Shown one piece after another: positions 1 to 7,598 of a DNA stretch of 18,447 nt (the stretch's first letter is position 1; each line of letters starts with the position of its first letter). The translations under genes were made by a program, and so were the position numbers. The notes below the pieces were generated by a model. That model was not told where the DNA came from. It did not search any database and saw only the letters and a program-made list of their open reading frames with translations. The stretch is from an uncultured Erysipelotrichaceae bacterium. Its GTDB lineage: Bacteria; Bacillota_I; Bacilli_A; RFN20; CAG-826. Location of the stretch: positions 1 to 18,447 of the forward strand of contig CAMYZF010000016.1 of the NCBI GenBank assembly GCA_947303755.1. Reading direction: 5' to 3'.

Positions 1-542
1 GTATCTTCAGATTGACCACCCCAATTAAGATCGGATGCTGAAATCTTCTCAAATTTAATGATGAACATCAAAGAGCTTTTACCTTTGTACGGAGCGAACA
101 ATGGTTTTGAATAATCGATATCGATAGTCATCATCTTCCCGTCTTCGTTGACTGAATAGACGATATTTTCTTCACCTTCTCCAGCAGGATCGTAGACGTT
201 GTTTTCATAACGGCTGATTTCGATACCATCAACACCATTTGCCCAGATGTAGAACGCTCTTTGTTTGCCTACGGTCGAACCAGTGACGCCAGATTCATTG
301 AAGTAATGAAGTCTAACTCTTTCTGGAGCGACGAATGGCTCATCATCGTCATCATCGTCATCGCCTCCAAGATGGAAATCAGGCTGATTATAGTCTTTGA
401 CTTCCACTTTCTCGCTATAAATAGCGGTGTCTTCACCAGCTTCATCGATCTTAGGTTTAAGACCAAGTGAAATTGGTAAGACCAAAGCGAGGACGAAAGA
501 AGATGGTAGCAAAGTCATAATAACTTTTTTGACTTTTTTCAT
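1..542 (-). CDS. Secreted pullulanase-like protein, N-terminal part (runs off left edge)
   Basis: An open frame reads leftwards from an ATG at 540-542 to the window edge with no stop, giving 180 residues. GAGG lies 7-8 bases before the ATG, and the start is 3 bp after the malQ stop, so it is the next gene of the starch operon. Residues 1-27 are a basic-hydrophobic signal segment (KKVKK then MTLLPSSFVLALVLPISLG) without a lipobox cysteine, so the product is likely secreted or N-anchored. A run of seven Asp (61-67) follows. From about residue 70 the sequence (VRLHYF, FYIWANG, ENNVYD, then SLMFIIKFE and LNWGGQSED near the edge) resembles the beta-sandwich pullulanase-associated/CBM41-type domain that precedes the GH13 catalytic domain in type I pullulanases. 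That domain call and the operon context make a debranching enzyme likely, but the catalytic part is outside the window, so function is inference. Confidence 0.72.
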   Translation of the reverse strand, partial: MKKVKKVIMTLLPSSFVLALVLPISLGLKPKIDEAGEDTAIYSEKVEVKDYNQPDFHLGGDDDDDDDEPFVAPERVRLHYFNESGVTGSTVGKQRAFYIWANGVDGIEISRYENNVYDPAGEGEENIVYSVNEDGKMMTIDIDYSKPLFAPYKGKSSLMFIIKFEKISASDLNWGGQSED

Positions 543-545
543 AAG

Positions 546-1970
546 CTATTCCTCTTTTCCTTGCAAATTTAGCTTGTAGCTAGATTTCAAACAACCAAGG
601 CTTGGAAGTTTGAAAGTCCAGTTGATGTCGTCAACTATGCCAGGACAGTTGATACGAGCATTATCATCAAGACCAAGCAAATCTTGAAGTTGGAAGATCG
701 TCATGAATGACGGAAGTTCCAAAATATATCTAAACACGGAGTCAAACAAATCAGCTTTGTCTCCGAATTTATTCTTAAGGAATTTAATATTTTCTTCTGG
801 AAGAGTTTTAAGCCAACCTCTGAGGGTTTGGTTATCATGTGTTCCAGGATAAACAATTGTTTTAGGTGTGGATTTCGCATTCACATCAAAGATGGTAAAT
901 TCCACGATGAACATACCAGGAAGATTGTATTTATCTCTAAGCTCAAGCACTGATGGGAAGAGATCGCCTAAATCTTCGGCGATTAATTTGATATTTGGAT
1001 ATTTCTTATAAAGGGCATCGAAGAAATCTTCTCTAGGACCGATTTCCCATTTGCCTCTTCTCGCATTTACATCTCCCGCCGGAATGACACAATATGTGTC
1101 AAACGCACGGAAATGATCTAGACGAAGAATATCACAGGTTTTCATGTATGAAGCAAGACGTTCCACTAAGAAATGGTAGTTATCTTCTTTCATCTTTTTA
1201 AAGTCATAAATTGGTGTGCCCCAAAGTTGTCCATCATCACTAAAAGCATCTGGTGGACAACCGCTCACCATCGTTGGGTTATATTTTTCATCCATTAAGA
1301 ATTGATCTTTGTTCATAAGGCAATCCACAGAATCGATACCAACATAGAATGGGCAATCCGCGATAATAGTGATTCCACACTTCTTCGCGAACTTTCTGAT
1401 CTTGTTCCATTGTCTAAAAGCAATAAATTGTTTGAATGAAAAATATTCAATCTCATCTTTGTAAGCTTTTGGAGCCCTACTACAATCAAAAAGTTTGAGA
1501 TCTTTCTTTTTCCAAGTGTTCCAAGTTTGATAATTGTATTTCTTCCTTAAAGAAGTAAATAATGCGTAGCTTACTAACCATTTGTTTTCCTTTTTGAATT
1601 TGGAGTAGCCCCTAAATGGTTTCTTAATGAAATTCTTATATGCTTTATATAAGTATTCTTCCTTGAAGCCTAAGACAGCTTGATAATCAATCTTCTTGGC
1701 TTTTGGATTAAATAATCCGACATTATCAAGTAATCCTTCTCTAACAAGCTCATCTAGCGAGATATATCTTTCTTCTAACGCCATAGAGCAAGTAGACATA
1801 TATGGAGAATTACCTGGACCGATTGGATTTAGAGGTAAAACTTGCCAATACTTAAAACCGCTATTAGATAGCCATCTAATAAATCTTAAGGATGAACGGC
1901 CAAAATCTCCCACGCCGTGGTGGCCTGGAAGAGAGCCTACTGGAAATAAAACCCCTAAATTATCTTTCAT
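546..1970 (-). CDS. malQ: 4-alpha-glucanotransferase (amylomaltase, GH77)
   Basis: A 474-residue GH77 enzyme, close to the short amylomaltase form of about 500 residues. It transfers alpha-1,4-glucan segments between maltodextrins, releasing glucose and making longer chains that can be cut further. N-terminal family motif is clear (SLPGHHGVGDFG, residues 13-24; WQVLPLNPIGPGNSPY, 42-57). Catalytic residues can be seen: nucleophile Asp285 in ILRLDHFRAF, acid/base Glu332 in LIAEDLG, and transition-state Asp379 in PGTHDNQTLRGW. No signal peptide, so it is cytoplasmic, unlike its operon neighbours. The ATG is 2 bp after the upstream lipoprotein stop and has no strong Shine-Dalgarno close by, which suggests translational coupling. 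Third gene of the operon; substrate should be maltodextrins imported after extracellular cutting by the flanking enzymes. Confidence 0.95.
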   Translation of the reverse strand: MKDNLGVLFPVGSLPGHHGVGDFGRSSLRFIRWLSNSGFKYWQVLPLNPIGPGNSPYMSTCSMALEERYISLDELVREGLLDNVGLFNPKAKKIDYQAVLGFKEEYLYKAYKNFIKKPFRGYSKFKKENKWLVSYALFTSLRKKYNYQTWNTWKKKDLKLFDCSRAPKAYKDEIEYFSFKQFIAFRQWNKIRKFAKKCGITIIADCPFYVGIDSVDCLMNKDQFLMDEKYNPTMVSGCPPDAFSDDGQLWGTPIYDFKKMKEDNYHFLVERLASYMKTCDILRLDHFRAFDTYCVIPAGDVNARRGKWEIGPREDFFDALYKKYPNIKLIAEDLGDLFPSVLELRDKYNLPGMFIVEFTIFDVNAKSTPKTIVYPGTHDNQTLRGWLKTLPEENIKFLKNKFGDKADLFDSVFRYILELPSFMTIFQLQDLLGLDDNARINCPGIVDDINWTFKLPSLGCLKSSYKLNLQGKEE

Positions 1971-1972
1971 AA

Positions 1973-2827
1973 TTATTTGCTGAAATAAACTTCATCTTCT
2001 CCGTAAAGAACTTTGATGTAGATGCTTTCAGAAGTGAAATCTTTAAGAACTTTGTAATGATCACCATCTGGAATGAAATAATTAGCCCAAAGGGTTGACT
2101 TTGATTTATCGTCTCCGCCAAATGACCACGGGTCAACAGTTACACCAGTCCAAGCCACACCATAAGACTCAGTGTCATCATCCCAAGATCCAAAATCAAA
2201 GAATTGGAACGTCTCACCCTTGCGGAAATAGGCGTTATGGATGCAATATTGCTGATATTCTTTTTCGCCTTCTTTAGTAGATTCACATCTAGAACCTACA
2301 TAGTAGGTATTATTATTGAATTTGAAACCATAGCCCATATTTGGAGCGTTTTCTCTAGTCACTCTTTCGTAAGAAGCAATTTCACCGAAAACCGCGACTA
2401 AGATAGCACCGTTTTCATCTGGTACTTGCGTATAGATATGCTGAGTACCACTTAATAACCAGTATTTGAATTCAACATTATATTGAGTGGATTTAACCTT
2501 AGTTTTATCTGGTAAAACATCACCAGATTTACCACTTTTTTGTAAACCATGTTCTAAGTGAACCGCTTCGATATTGGTTCCCGGAGTTGGAACGATTTCA
2601 CTTCCGACAGTTTCGTTTAAGACACCAAATTCGCCTAAATTAAGGTAATAAGTGACATCCTTACCAGGTTCAATTGGTGAAGGAGTATCAGTTGGTGCTT
2701 CAGTATTTGTTGGTGTGGATGGTTTTCCTTTTGGAGAGCCATCTTTGTTACGACCGTTATATTTAACGCAGCCCGTAAGAGAAACAACTGCTAATGGAAG
2801 AAGTAATGCTAATAAAGATTTTTTCAT
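1973..2827 (-). CDS. Lipoprotein of the starch operon, possible glucan-binding domain
   Basis: A 284-residue protein with a lipoprotein signal: MKKSLLALLLPLAVVSLTGC with lipobox LTGC and Cys20 as the lipidation site. A Pro/Thr/Ser-rich linker (about residues 30-55, PSTPTNTEAPTDTPSPIEPG) follows, typical for tethering a domain off the membrane. The C-terminal part (about 150-284) has many aromatic residues (FQFFDFGSWDDD, VDPWSFGG) and ends in a beta pattern, SIYIKVLYGEDEVYF. That pattern is like small carbohydrate-binding domains on surface glycan proteins of this lineage; this is inference and I do not recognise a named family with certainty. There are no catalytic signatures. The start has an ideal GGAGG 9 bases before the ATG, directly after the stop of the GH13 gene (14-bp gap). 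Position between an amylase and malQ suggests glucan capture or a transport accessory role. Confidence 0.8.
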   Translation of the reverse strand: MKKSLLALLLPLAVVSLTGCVKYNGRNKDGSPKGKPSTPTNTEAPTDTPSPIEPGKDVTYYLNLGEFGVLNETVGSEIVPTPGTNIEAVHLEHGLQKSGKSGDVLPDKTKVKSTQYNVEFKYWLLSGTQHIYTQVPDENGAILVAVFGEIASYERVTRENAPNMGYGFKFNNNTYYVGSRCESTKEGEKEYQQYCIHNAYFRKGETFQFFDFGSWDDDTESYGVAWTGVTVDPWSFGGDDKSKSTLWANYFIPDGDHYKVLKDFTSESIYIKVLYGEDEVYFSK

Positions 2828-2841
2828 CGTTTTTTTCCTCC

Positions 2842-5373
2842 TTACATTGCTCTGTAGGCTCTTACAGAGTAAGGTCTACTACCAACATTATCACTGTCGG
2901 AATTCTTGGTGCCCTTAAAGAAGACTTTATCGACACCGATATTCACCGGAATGAAATCACCAGGAGTACCGACATTGATATAGGCATAAATTGTCTTGTC
3001 AGCGCTATGCGATTCTCTTGGGCTAGCAATGACTTCTAAGACATTGTCGCTATCGCCTTTCGCATTGAATTCGACTCTAGCATTAGCTGGGAATGCTTTC
3101 TTAATCTCAATGATATCTTTGTACCATTGAAGCATTGACCATTGATCATTCTTTTGGTCTTCCATTGATGGAAGGCCTTTATTGTAGTTATCTAACTCAA
3201 AGGTAAACATGCCTGATTTGTAGTTAGCACGTTTAGAAGTATCTTTCCATAGGAATGGTTGACGATACCAAATATCAATATTGTTTTGATTCACTTTGTA
3301 TTTAGCGTGATCAACGGTGTTAGATGACATACCGAGTTCATCACCATAATAAATCCAAGAAACGCCTTGACCTAAAAGTGTGATTGCAGCATGCACCTTC
3401 GCACGATTGACTTGATCACCGCTTCCATCGATATTTGGATTTGGTTTACATTCTGTATTCGAAACCCATTCAGACCAGTTAACTTGGTTAATCGCCCTCA
3501 TAACGTCATGGTTAGAAGTGAAATTTCCATCGATAAAGTCTGGACGAGCACCACCTTGAACTGACATGTCGGTATCGCCAAGTTTGAAATATTCGCCTGA
3601 TTCAAAGACGCTATAAGTTTCACCTGGATGACCACTTACATAGTCTGATGCGTGTGGAGCGGTATCTTTCTTATAAATCTGAAGTGGAATATGATAATAA
3701 TTCGCAAAATCAAATTGAGAATCTAACGCTTGATAATATGGAGCGGTTCTTGTGCCCCATCCATCAAAGTTTTCACCCACTAGGAAGCAATTTGGATAAG
3801 CGCCTTTCACTCCGTGAGCGAATTCTTTCCACCACATGATGTTCTTAGTAAGGTTAGATGAATAGTCATAATCTTTGGTGACATCAATACCTTTTTCGGT
3901 ATCGTATGAAGTCGATTGACCAACGTCAGTGATGATTTGATCGCCATCTTGATAACATTCATCTCTCATAAAGATGTGTTTGACCGCGTCAAGACGGAAA
4001 CCATCAAGACCAAATGATAACCAGTATCTAGCCATATCGACGACTAAATCACGGGTAACTTTGTTAAGGTAGTTGATTTCAGGCATACCTGAACCAAACT
4101 TACCATAGTAGTAATAATGGGATTCACCATCTCTATACCATGATGGGTTAGAGCTTTCAGCATCTTCTTTGACAGTAATTTTCTTGTAAGAACCATCAAT
4201 ATATTTATCGATTTTATCGGTTTCATACTTCCAAGAGTAAATGTCTCTCCATTTAATACCATCAGCCTCAATTCCCCATTGAGAATTGATGAACCAACGA
4301 TTGGATTTAGAAGTATGGTTAAGGACTAAGTCCATGAGAACTTTCATGCCTTTATCATGGGCTTTATAAATAAGTTCTTGATAATCGCTAATTGTTCCAA
4401 ATCTCTTATCAACAGCGTAGTAATCTTTGATGTCATAGCCGTGATATGAATCGGAAGCTTGAATTGGGGTGAGCCATAAGACATCTACGCCTAATTCTTT
4501 TAGGTAATCTAAAGAATCGATGACACCACGGATATCTCCGATACCATCACCATTGCTATCTCTAAATGAAGCGACGAAGATTTGATAACCAACCTTCCTA
4601 TCATAGAATGCTTGGGAGGTTAATGAGTTAAGGAAGGCATTTTCATAGGCTGCATCGATATCGGAACGATATTGACCAGTTGTATCATCGTCGATTGGGT
4701 TTGATTTGGTTTCTGGAGCACCCTCGCCTGCATAGTAGGCGTATTCATCGAGCGCGCCTGTAGAGGTAAAAATATGAATGGCTTTGCCACCAGCGACTTC
4801 TCGCCAGTTTGAAGCATTTCCATAGTCTTCGATATAGATTTCACGACCGCCATCAGATACCCAGTTAGTCGCTCCGTCCATCGAATCTTGCCTTGGAAGT
4901 AAAAAACCAAGTTCCGTAGCGCCTTCGTAAGTTGTTGAATTACCGGTCTTTCCATCGACCATACCCGCAGCGTATAAGTCGACATCTGCGATAACGCCAT
5001 ATCTATCTAGATAAGTAGCGTCACCTTCTTTTGCACCAGTTTCACCAACAGTCATCCAGTGATCAGACATTGGTTTAAGTGTAAGTTTATCGGAAACCTT
5101 AGTGTTTCCAGAGAAGGCCCATAGAGCACCTTCTAAGTCTTGTGGAGCGTGTTGCCATAACCATAGGCAGTAGTTTTCATAACCACCCTTATCTCCACGG
5201 TTATAGTGGAAATATAGATGTCCTGGTTTAGACCATGAGTTAAGCCAAGCATCATATTCTTCGGCGTTCTCTGGAGTGTCGACATATTCTTCACTACCAG
5301 ATTGAGAGCCGCCACTACATGAAGTCATGAGTAAAAATGGTACTAGCAACATCGCGAGAGCTTTTTTATTCAT
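2842..5373 (-). CDS. GH13 alpha-glucan hydrolase lipoprotein (alpha-amylase/neopullulanase-like) with N-terminal pullulanase-associated-type domain
   Basis: An 843-residue secreted lipoprotein. The frame is open to 5415, but I choose the ATG at 5373 because it starts a clean lipoprotein signal (MNKKALAMLLVPFLLMTSC, Cys19) and is preceded by GGGGG 8 bases upstream. Residues about 51-200 (HLYFHYNRG, ENYCLWLW, LGFLLPRQ) fit a PUD/CBM41-like starch-binding domain. The GH13 barrel covers about 258-760: calcium-loop motif DSNGDGIGD (272-280), region I DLVLNH (348-353), region II GFRLDAVKH with nucleophile Asp462, region III LVGENF with acid Glu534, region IV FTSNHD with Asp623. A C-terminal beta domain follows (about 765-843). 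The subfamily looks like neopullulanase/cyclomaltodextrinase or alpha-amylase; exact bond preference cannot be told. It is lipid-anchored outside the cell, the first gene of the operon, and should release maltodextrins for MalQ. Confidence 0.92.
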   Translation of the reverse strand: MNKKALAMLLVPFLLMTSCSGGSQSGSEEYVDTPENAEEYDAWLNSWSKPGHLYFHYNRGDKGGYENYCLWLWQHAPQDLEGALWAFSGNTKVSDKLTLKPMSDHWMTVGETGAKEGDATYLDRYGVIADVDLYAAGMVDGKTGNSTTYEGATELGFLLPRQDSMDGATNWVSDGGREIYIEDYGNASNWREVAGGKAIHIFTSTGALDEYAYYAGEGAPETKSNPIDDDTTGQYRSDIDAAYENAFLNSLTSQAFYDRKVGYQIFVASFRDSNGDGIGDIRGVIDSLDYLKELGVDVLWLTPIQASDSYHGYDIKDYYAVDKRFGTISDYQELIYKAHDKGMKVLMDLVLNHTSKSNRWFINSQWGIEADGIKWRDIYSWKYETDKIDKYIDGSYKKITVKEDAESSNPSWYRDGESHYYYYGKFGSGMPEINYLNKVTRDLVVDMARYWLSFGLDGFRLDAVKHIFMRDECYQDGDQIITDVGQSTSYDTEKGIDVTKDYDYSSNLTKNIMWWKEFAHGVKGAYPNCFLVGENFDGWGTRTAPYYQALDSQFDFANYYHIPLQIYKKDTAPHASDYVSGHPGETYSVFESGEYFKLGDTDMSVQGGARPDFIDGNFTSNHDVMRAINQVNWSEWVSNTECKPNPNIDGSGDQVNRAKVHAAITLLGQGVSWIYYGDELGMSSNTVDHAKYKVNQNNIDIWYRQPFLWKDTSKRANYKSGMFTFELDNYNKGLPSMEDQKNDQWSMLQWYKDIIEIKKAFPANARVEFNAKGDSDNVLEVIASPRESHSADKTIYAYINVGTPGDFIPVNIGVDKVFFKGTKNSDSDNVGSRPYSVRAYRAM

Positions 5374-5445
5374 ATTTTTAACCCCCAAATCAATTATAAT
5401 TTTACTCTCGTACACGCAAGGATAAAATAAAATTTTATATATGCA

Positions 5446-5459
5446 TGTAAGCGCTTACT
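5446..5459 (-). promoter_or_regulatory. cre-like operator of the starch operon
   Basis: TGTAAGCGCTTACT contains the perfect 12-bp palindrome GTAAGCGCTTAC and differs by one base from the CcpA cre consensus; LacI-family maltose regulators (MalR) bind near-identical sites. It starts about five bases after the predicted -10 box, so it overlaps the transcription start, the position expected for repression. It lies about 75 bp before the GH13 gene start. The regulator is not in the window. Confidence 0.75.
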
Positions 5460-5462
5460 AGA

Positions 5463-5491
5463 TAATATAGTATATACTATATTAATGAAAA
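5463..5491 (-). promoter_or_regulatory. Promoter of the starch operon, with a perfect 22-bp palindrome
   Basis: On the minus strand TTTTCA (-35, 5486-5491), a 16-base spacer and TATATT (-10, 5464-5469) form a plausible sigma-A type promoter. The stretch 5463-5484 is a perfect 22-bp palindrome made of A/T-rich sequence around a GTATATAC core, covering the -10 box and the spacer. A protein binding there would exclude RNA polymerase. It could be a second operator beside the cre-like site, or a by-product of A/T richness; the exact -10 is uncertain because several TATA-like hexamers overlap. Confidence 0.5.
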
Positions 5492-5524
5492 TAAAATGAT
5501 AGAACAACTTTCATCTTCTATCAA

Positions 5525-5552
5525 AGAAAAAGCCAACCCTTGAGAGTTGGCT
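5525..5552 (-). terminator. Intrinsic terminator of the 402-aa surface protein gene
   Basis: On the minus strand the arms AGCCAAC (5546-5552) and GTTGGCT (5531-5537), with a short inner stem and loop, are followed by TTTTTC (5525-5530). It sits 20 bp after the stop at 5572 and before the starch operon promoter, separating the two units. Confidence 0.85.
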
Positions 5553-5571
5553 ATCTAAGATTATTTAACGA

Positions 5572-6780
5572 TTAGTTTTCTCTTCTTTTTCTAAGGAAGA
5601 AGTATCCACCGACTGCAGAAACCGCGACTAACGAAGCAACGACAACAATAGCAATTGATGAAGCTGTTGCTGTGTCATTACCGAAGATAGGCGCAATGGC
5701 GCGACCATTTCCACTGACAGTTCTTCCGATAAAGTTGTTAGTTAAAACAGTTGGGTTTTTAGCTAATGCTGTATCGTATCTTAATAAAGCTCGATTAATG
5801 TTAAGATCACCGCTTGAAGAACCATTCTTAATATAGTTTTGATTGCTCAACAAAGCTTTTAAGGATGTATAAACGCTGGAAGCGTTAGACCATAATGTGG
5901 TCGCATTATTTGTTAAACCGCCAGCATCTTTACAAATTCCTTGTTGTAAGAAATAGTAGCCAAAAGAATCTGCTACATAGGCATCAGAGAACACTTCCAT
6001 TCCTGTGACAGGAACATTTCCAGAAACAACACCTAATTTAAAAGCATTGCAGGAAGCATTAGATGAGGTATAAGTGATATCGTCAGATTGATCGGTTTTT
6101 CCTGTCCAAGATGCAGAACTGTTTCTAACAAAAATAGCAAGATCAGCATAAACATCTGAACTAAATGTGGCAGACATCATATTGCTGCTTCCGATACGGG
6201 AAAGTTGAGTCCAACTAGTCATATTACCGACAGCAGCATAGAAATATGTCTTATAAGTATCAAACCACCAAGATTCATTACCCTGAATATCAACATAAAC
6301 TTTTTGACCGCTAGTGAAATGTTTAACATAACCAGTTGAGTAAGATGCTTTGCCATCACTCCAGCCGGTTAATGACATATAGTTTAAAGTTTCTCCTGGA
6401 GTAAAATCCCATGCTTGTCCCCAGTTATCATCCCACCAATATGTGGATTGATCGGCTGGGTGATTAGATGAACTAAATCTGCAAACTGTGACGGTTGTAT
6501 AATTGGCAGGAAGTGTGAATTTACGAATGTTGTTACTAATCCAAGTTGTCATAATCCATTTGTTGGTTTGGCCACCGCCAGAAACCCATGCCATGGTTTC
6601 GGCACCACTTTCCCAATCACCAATTCCGGCTGTATTAATAAAAATTTCTTCAGCTGAAGAAGCTGCGGCAGCTGGTTCAACCTCAACTTTTTTATTTGCT
6701 AAAGATGCTACACCGACACCAACACCGACGGTAAGTGCCATAGCGAGAACCATTCCAGTAATTAATTTTTTGAGCTTCAT
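5572..6780 (-). CDS. Membrane-anchored surface protein with two starch-binding-like modules
   Basis: A 402-residue surface protein. The frame is open to 6801, but the ATG at 6780 has GAGAGG at good spacing and begins a proper signal segment (MKLKKLITGMVLAMALTVGV), so it is the likely start. Two tandem modules, about residues 45-140 and 160-250, share the aromatic pattern of CBM25/26-like starch-binding domains seen in this lineage (IFINTAG...W, WWDDNWGQAWDFTPG; then VYVDIQGNESWWFDT, AIFVRNSSASW...QSDDITY). A helical domain (about 266-345, with Cys283 and LNINRALLRYD) leads to a C-terminal membrane helix (374-395) and the tail RKRREN. No LPXTG is present. No catalytic motif is visible. The promoter holds a cre-like site as in the adjacent amylase operon, which supports a starch-capture role. 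Module assignment is by pattern only. Confidence 0.8.
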   Translation of the reverse strand: MKLKKLITGMVLAMALTVGVGVGVASLANKKVEVEPAAAASSAEEIFINTAGIGDWESGAETMAWVSGGGQTNKWIMTTWISNNIRKFTLPANYTTVTVCRFSSSNHPADQSTYWWDDNWGQAWDFTPGETLNYMSLTGWSDGKASYSTGYVKHFTSGQKVYVDIQGNESWWFDTYKTYFYAAVGNMTSWTQLSRIGSSNMMSATFSSDVYADLAIFVRNSSASWTGKTDQSDDITYTSSNASCNAFKLGVVSGNVPVTGMEVFSDAYVADSFGYYFLQQGICKDAGGLTNNATTLWSNASSVYTSLKALLSNQNYIKNGSSSGDLNINRALLRYDTALAKNPTVLTNNFIGRTVSGNGRAIAPIFGNDTATASSIAIVVVASLVAVSAVGGYFFLRKRREN

Positions 6781-6846
6781 AGGTCTACCTCTCTTTCTCA
6801 TAGGAAGAGTGAATATACAAAACGACCATATATTAATGTATAAGTT

Positions 6847-6894
6847 AGTGGGTTTATTTTATAAAAGCAAACTTTTTTTGTTAAGCGCTTACAA
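6847..6894 (-). promoter_or_regulatory. Promoter region of the 402-aa surface protein gene with cre-like site
   Basis: On the minus strand TTGTAAGCGCTTAACA (6879-6894) has the palindromic core TAAGCGCTTA and one mismatch to the cre consensus. It is followed by TTTATAAAATAAACCCACTA, which is close in content and order to the sequence after the cre site upstream of the 642-aa gene (11138-11182). A -10 box is less certain; TATACA-like hexamers lie just after the CCCACTA. Confidence 0.6.
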
Positions 6895-6916
6895 GATTTG
6901 ATAAATTGCTTTGATA

Positions 6917-6933
6917 TTCTTTCTAAGAAAGAA
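6917..6933 (-). terminator. Hairpin after the AlkD-like gene, possible terminator
   Basis: Arms TTCTTTC and GAAAGAA with a 3-base loop lie directly after the TAG stop at 6936. The stem is A/T-rich and there is no U-tract after it on the minus strand, so it is a weak terminator at best. Confidence 0.35.
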
Positions 6934-6935
6934 AA

Positions 6936-7598
6936 CTAACGTAGAGATTTGAATCTATCTTTATCGTTACTAGTGAAACGATATGAATCTGAGATCTTAC
7001 TAATTGTCTTTCTTTTTAAGACAACATCATCGAGATTTTTGAGGTAATCAACCACTTCATTTTGATATGTGATTGCAAGAGTAGAAAGAAACCATGCTTC
7101 CGCCATCATAACCATATATTCTTCGCTAAGTGTAATCAAAGGCAAAATCCTTAATATTCTTTCATCTCTATACTGCTTCAAGGCGAGTATATAGGCCATA
7201 CGTCTTTCGTAAGTGTATTTGCTACGATAAGTTGCTTTGAAAAAGGCATAAAAATCTTCAAAAGAAATCTTCTTCAAATAGGTGGAAACTGTATCGGTTA
7301 TTGCCCACGATTTAGCGAACCTAATCTTCGCCAATAAAAACTGCAATTGTTCCTTTATATCTTTCAAACGAATTAGGGATAATCCAAAATAGATAAAATC
7401 TATTTCTAAATACTTACCTAATTCAAAATCTTTTGGATCTAATTCTATATCATTTTTATGCTCTTTGATAATTGATCTTAAAACAGGATTTTTTACCCCT
7501 AGAACAAGGTAATCACTATTAGAAAGGGTCTTAGAAAATGAAGCGAATTTTTGATCGCCATTTCTTAATAGATATTCTTTTAATTCAATATAAATCAT
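6936..7598 (-). CDS. DNA alkylation repair protein, AlkD family (HEAT-like DNA glycosylase)
   Basis: A 220-residue protein matching the AlkD/AlkC HEAT-repeat family, which removes positively charged alkylated bases (3-methyl and 7-methyl purines) without base flipping. Visible family features: LGVKNPVLRSIIKEH (33-47), KSWAITDTVSTYL with Trp98 and Asp102 corresponding to the catalytic W/D pair of Bacillus cereus AlkD, ERRMAYILAL (131-140), YMVMMAEAWFLS with Trp169, and the C-terminal KTISKISDSYR. Length is normal for the family. Its ATG follows the TAA of the upstream ATPase gene with no gap, so translation is probably coupled. Divergent AlkD homologues are common in small Bacilli genomes and some may have lost glycosylase activity; the key W and D are kept here. 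Confidence 0.88.
   Translation of the reverse strand: MIYIELKEYLLRNGDQKFASFSKTLSNSDYLVLGVKNPVLRSIIKEHKNDIELDPKDFELGKYLEIDFIYFGLSLIRLKDIKEQLQFLLAKIRFAKSWAITDTVSTYLKKISFEDFYAFFKATYRSKYTYERRMAYILALKQYRDERILRILPLITLSEEYMVMMAEAWFLSTLAITYQNEVVDYLKNLDDVVLKRKTISKISDSYRFTSNDKDRFKSLR

Noticed and set aside
2652..3039. Plus-strand open frames across the lipoprotein/GH13 junction.
   Set aside because: They lie antisense to two well-supported genes with conserved motifs and have no family features.
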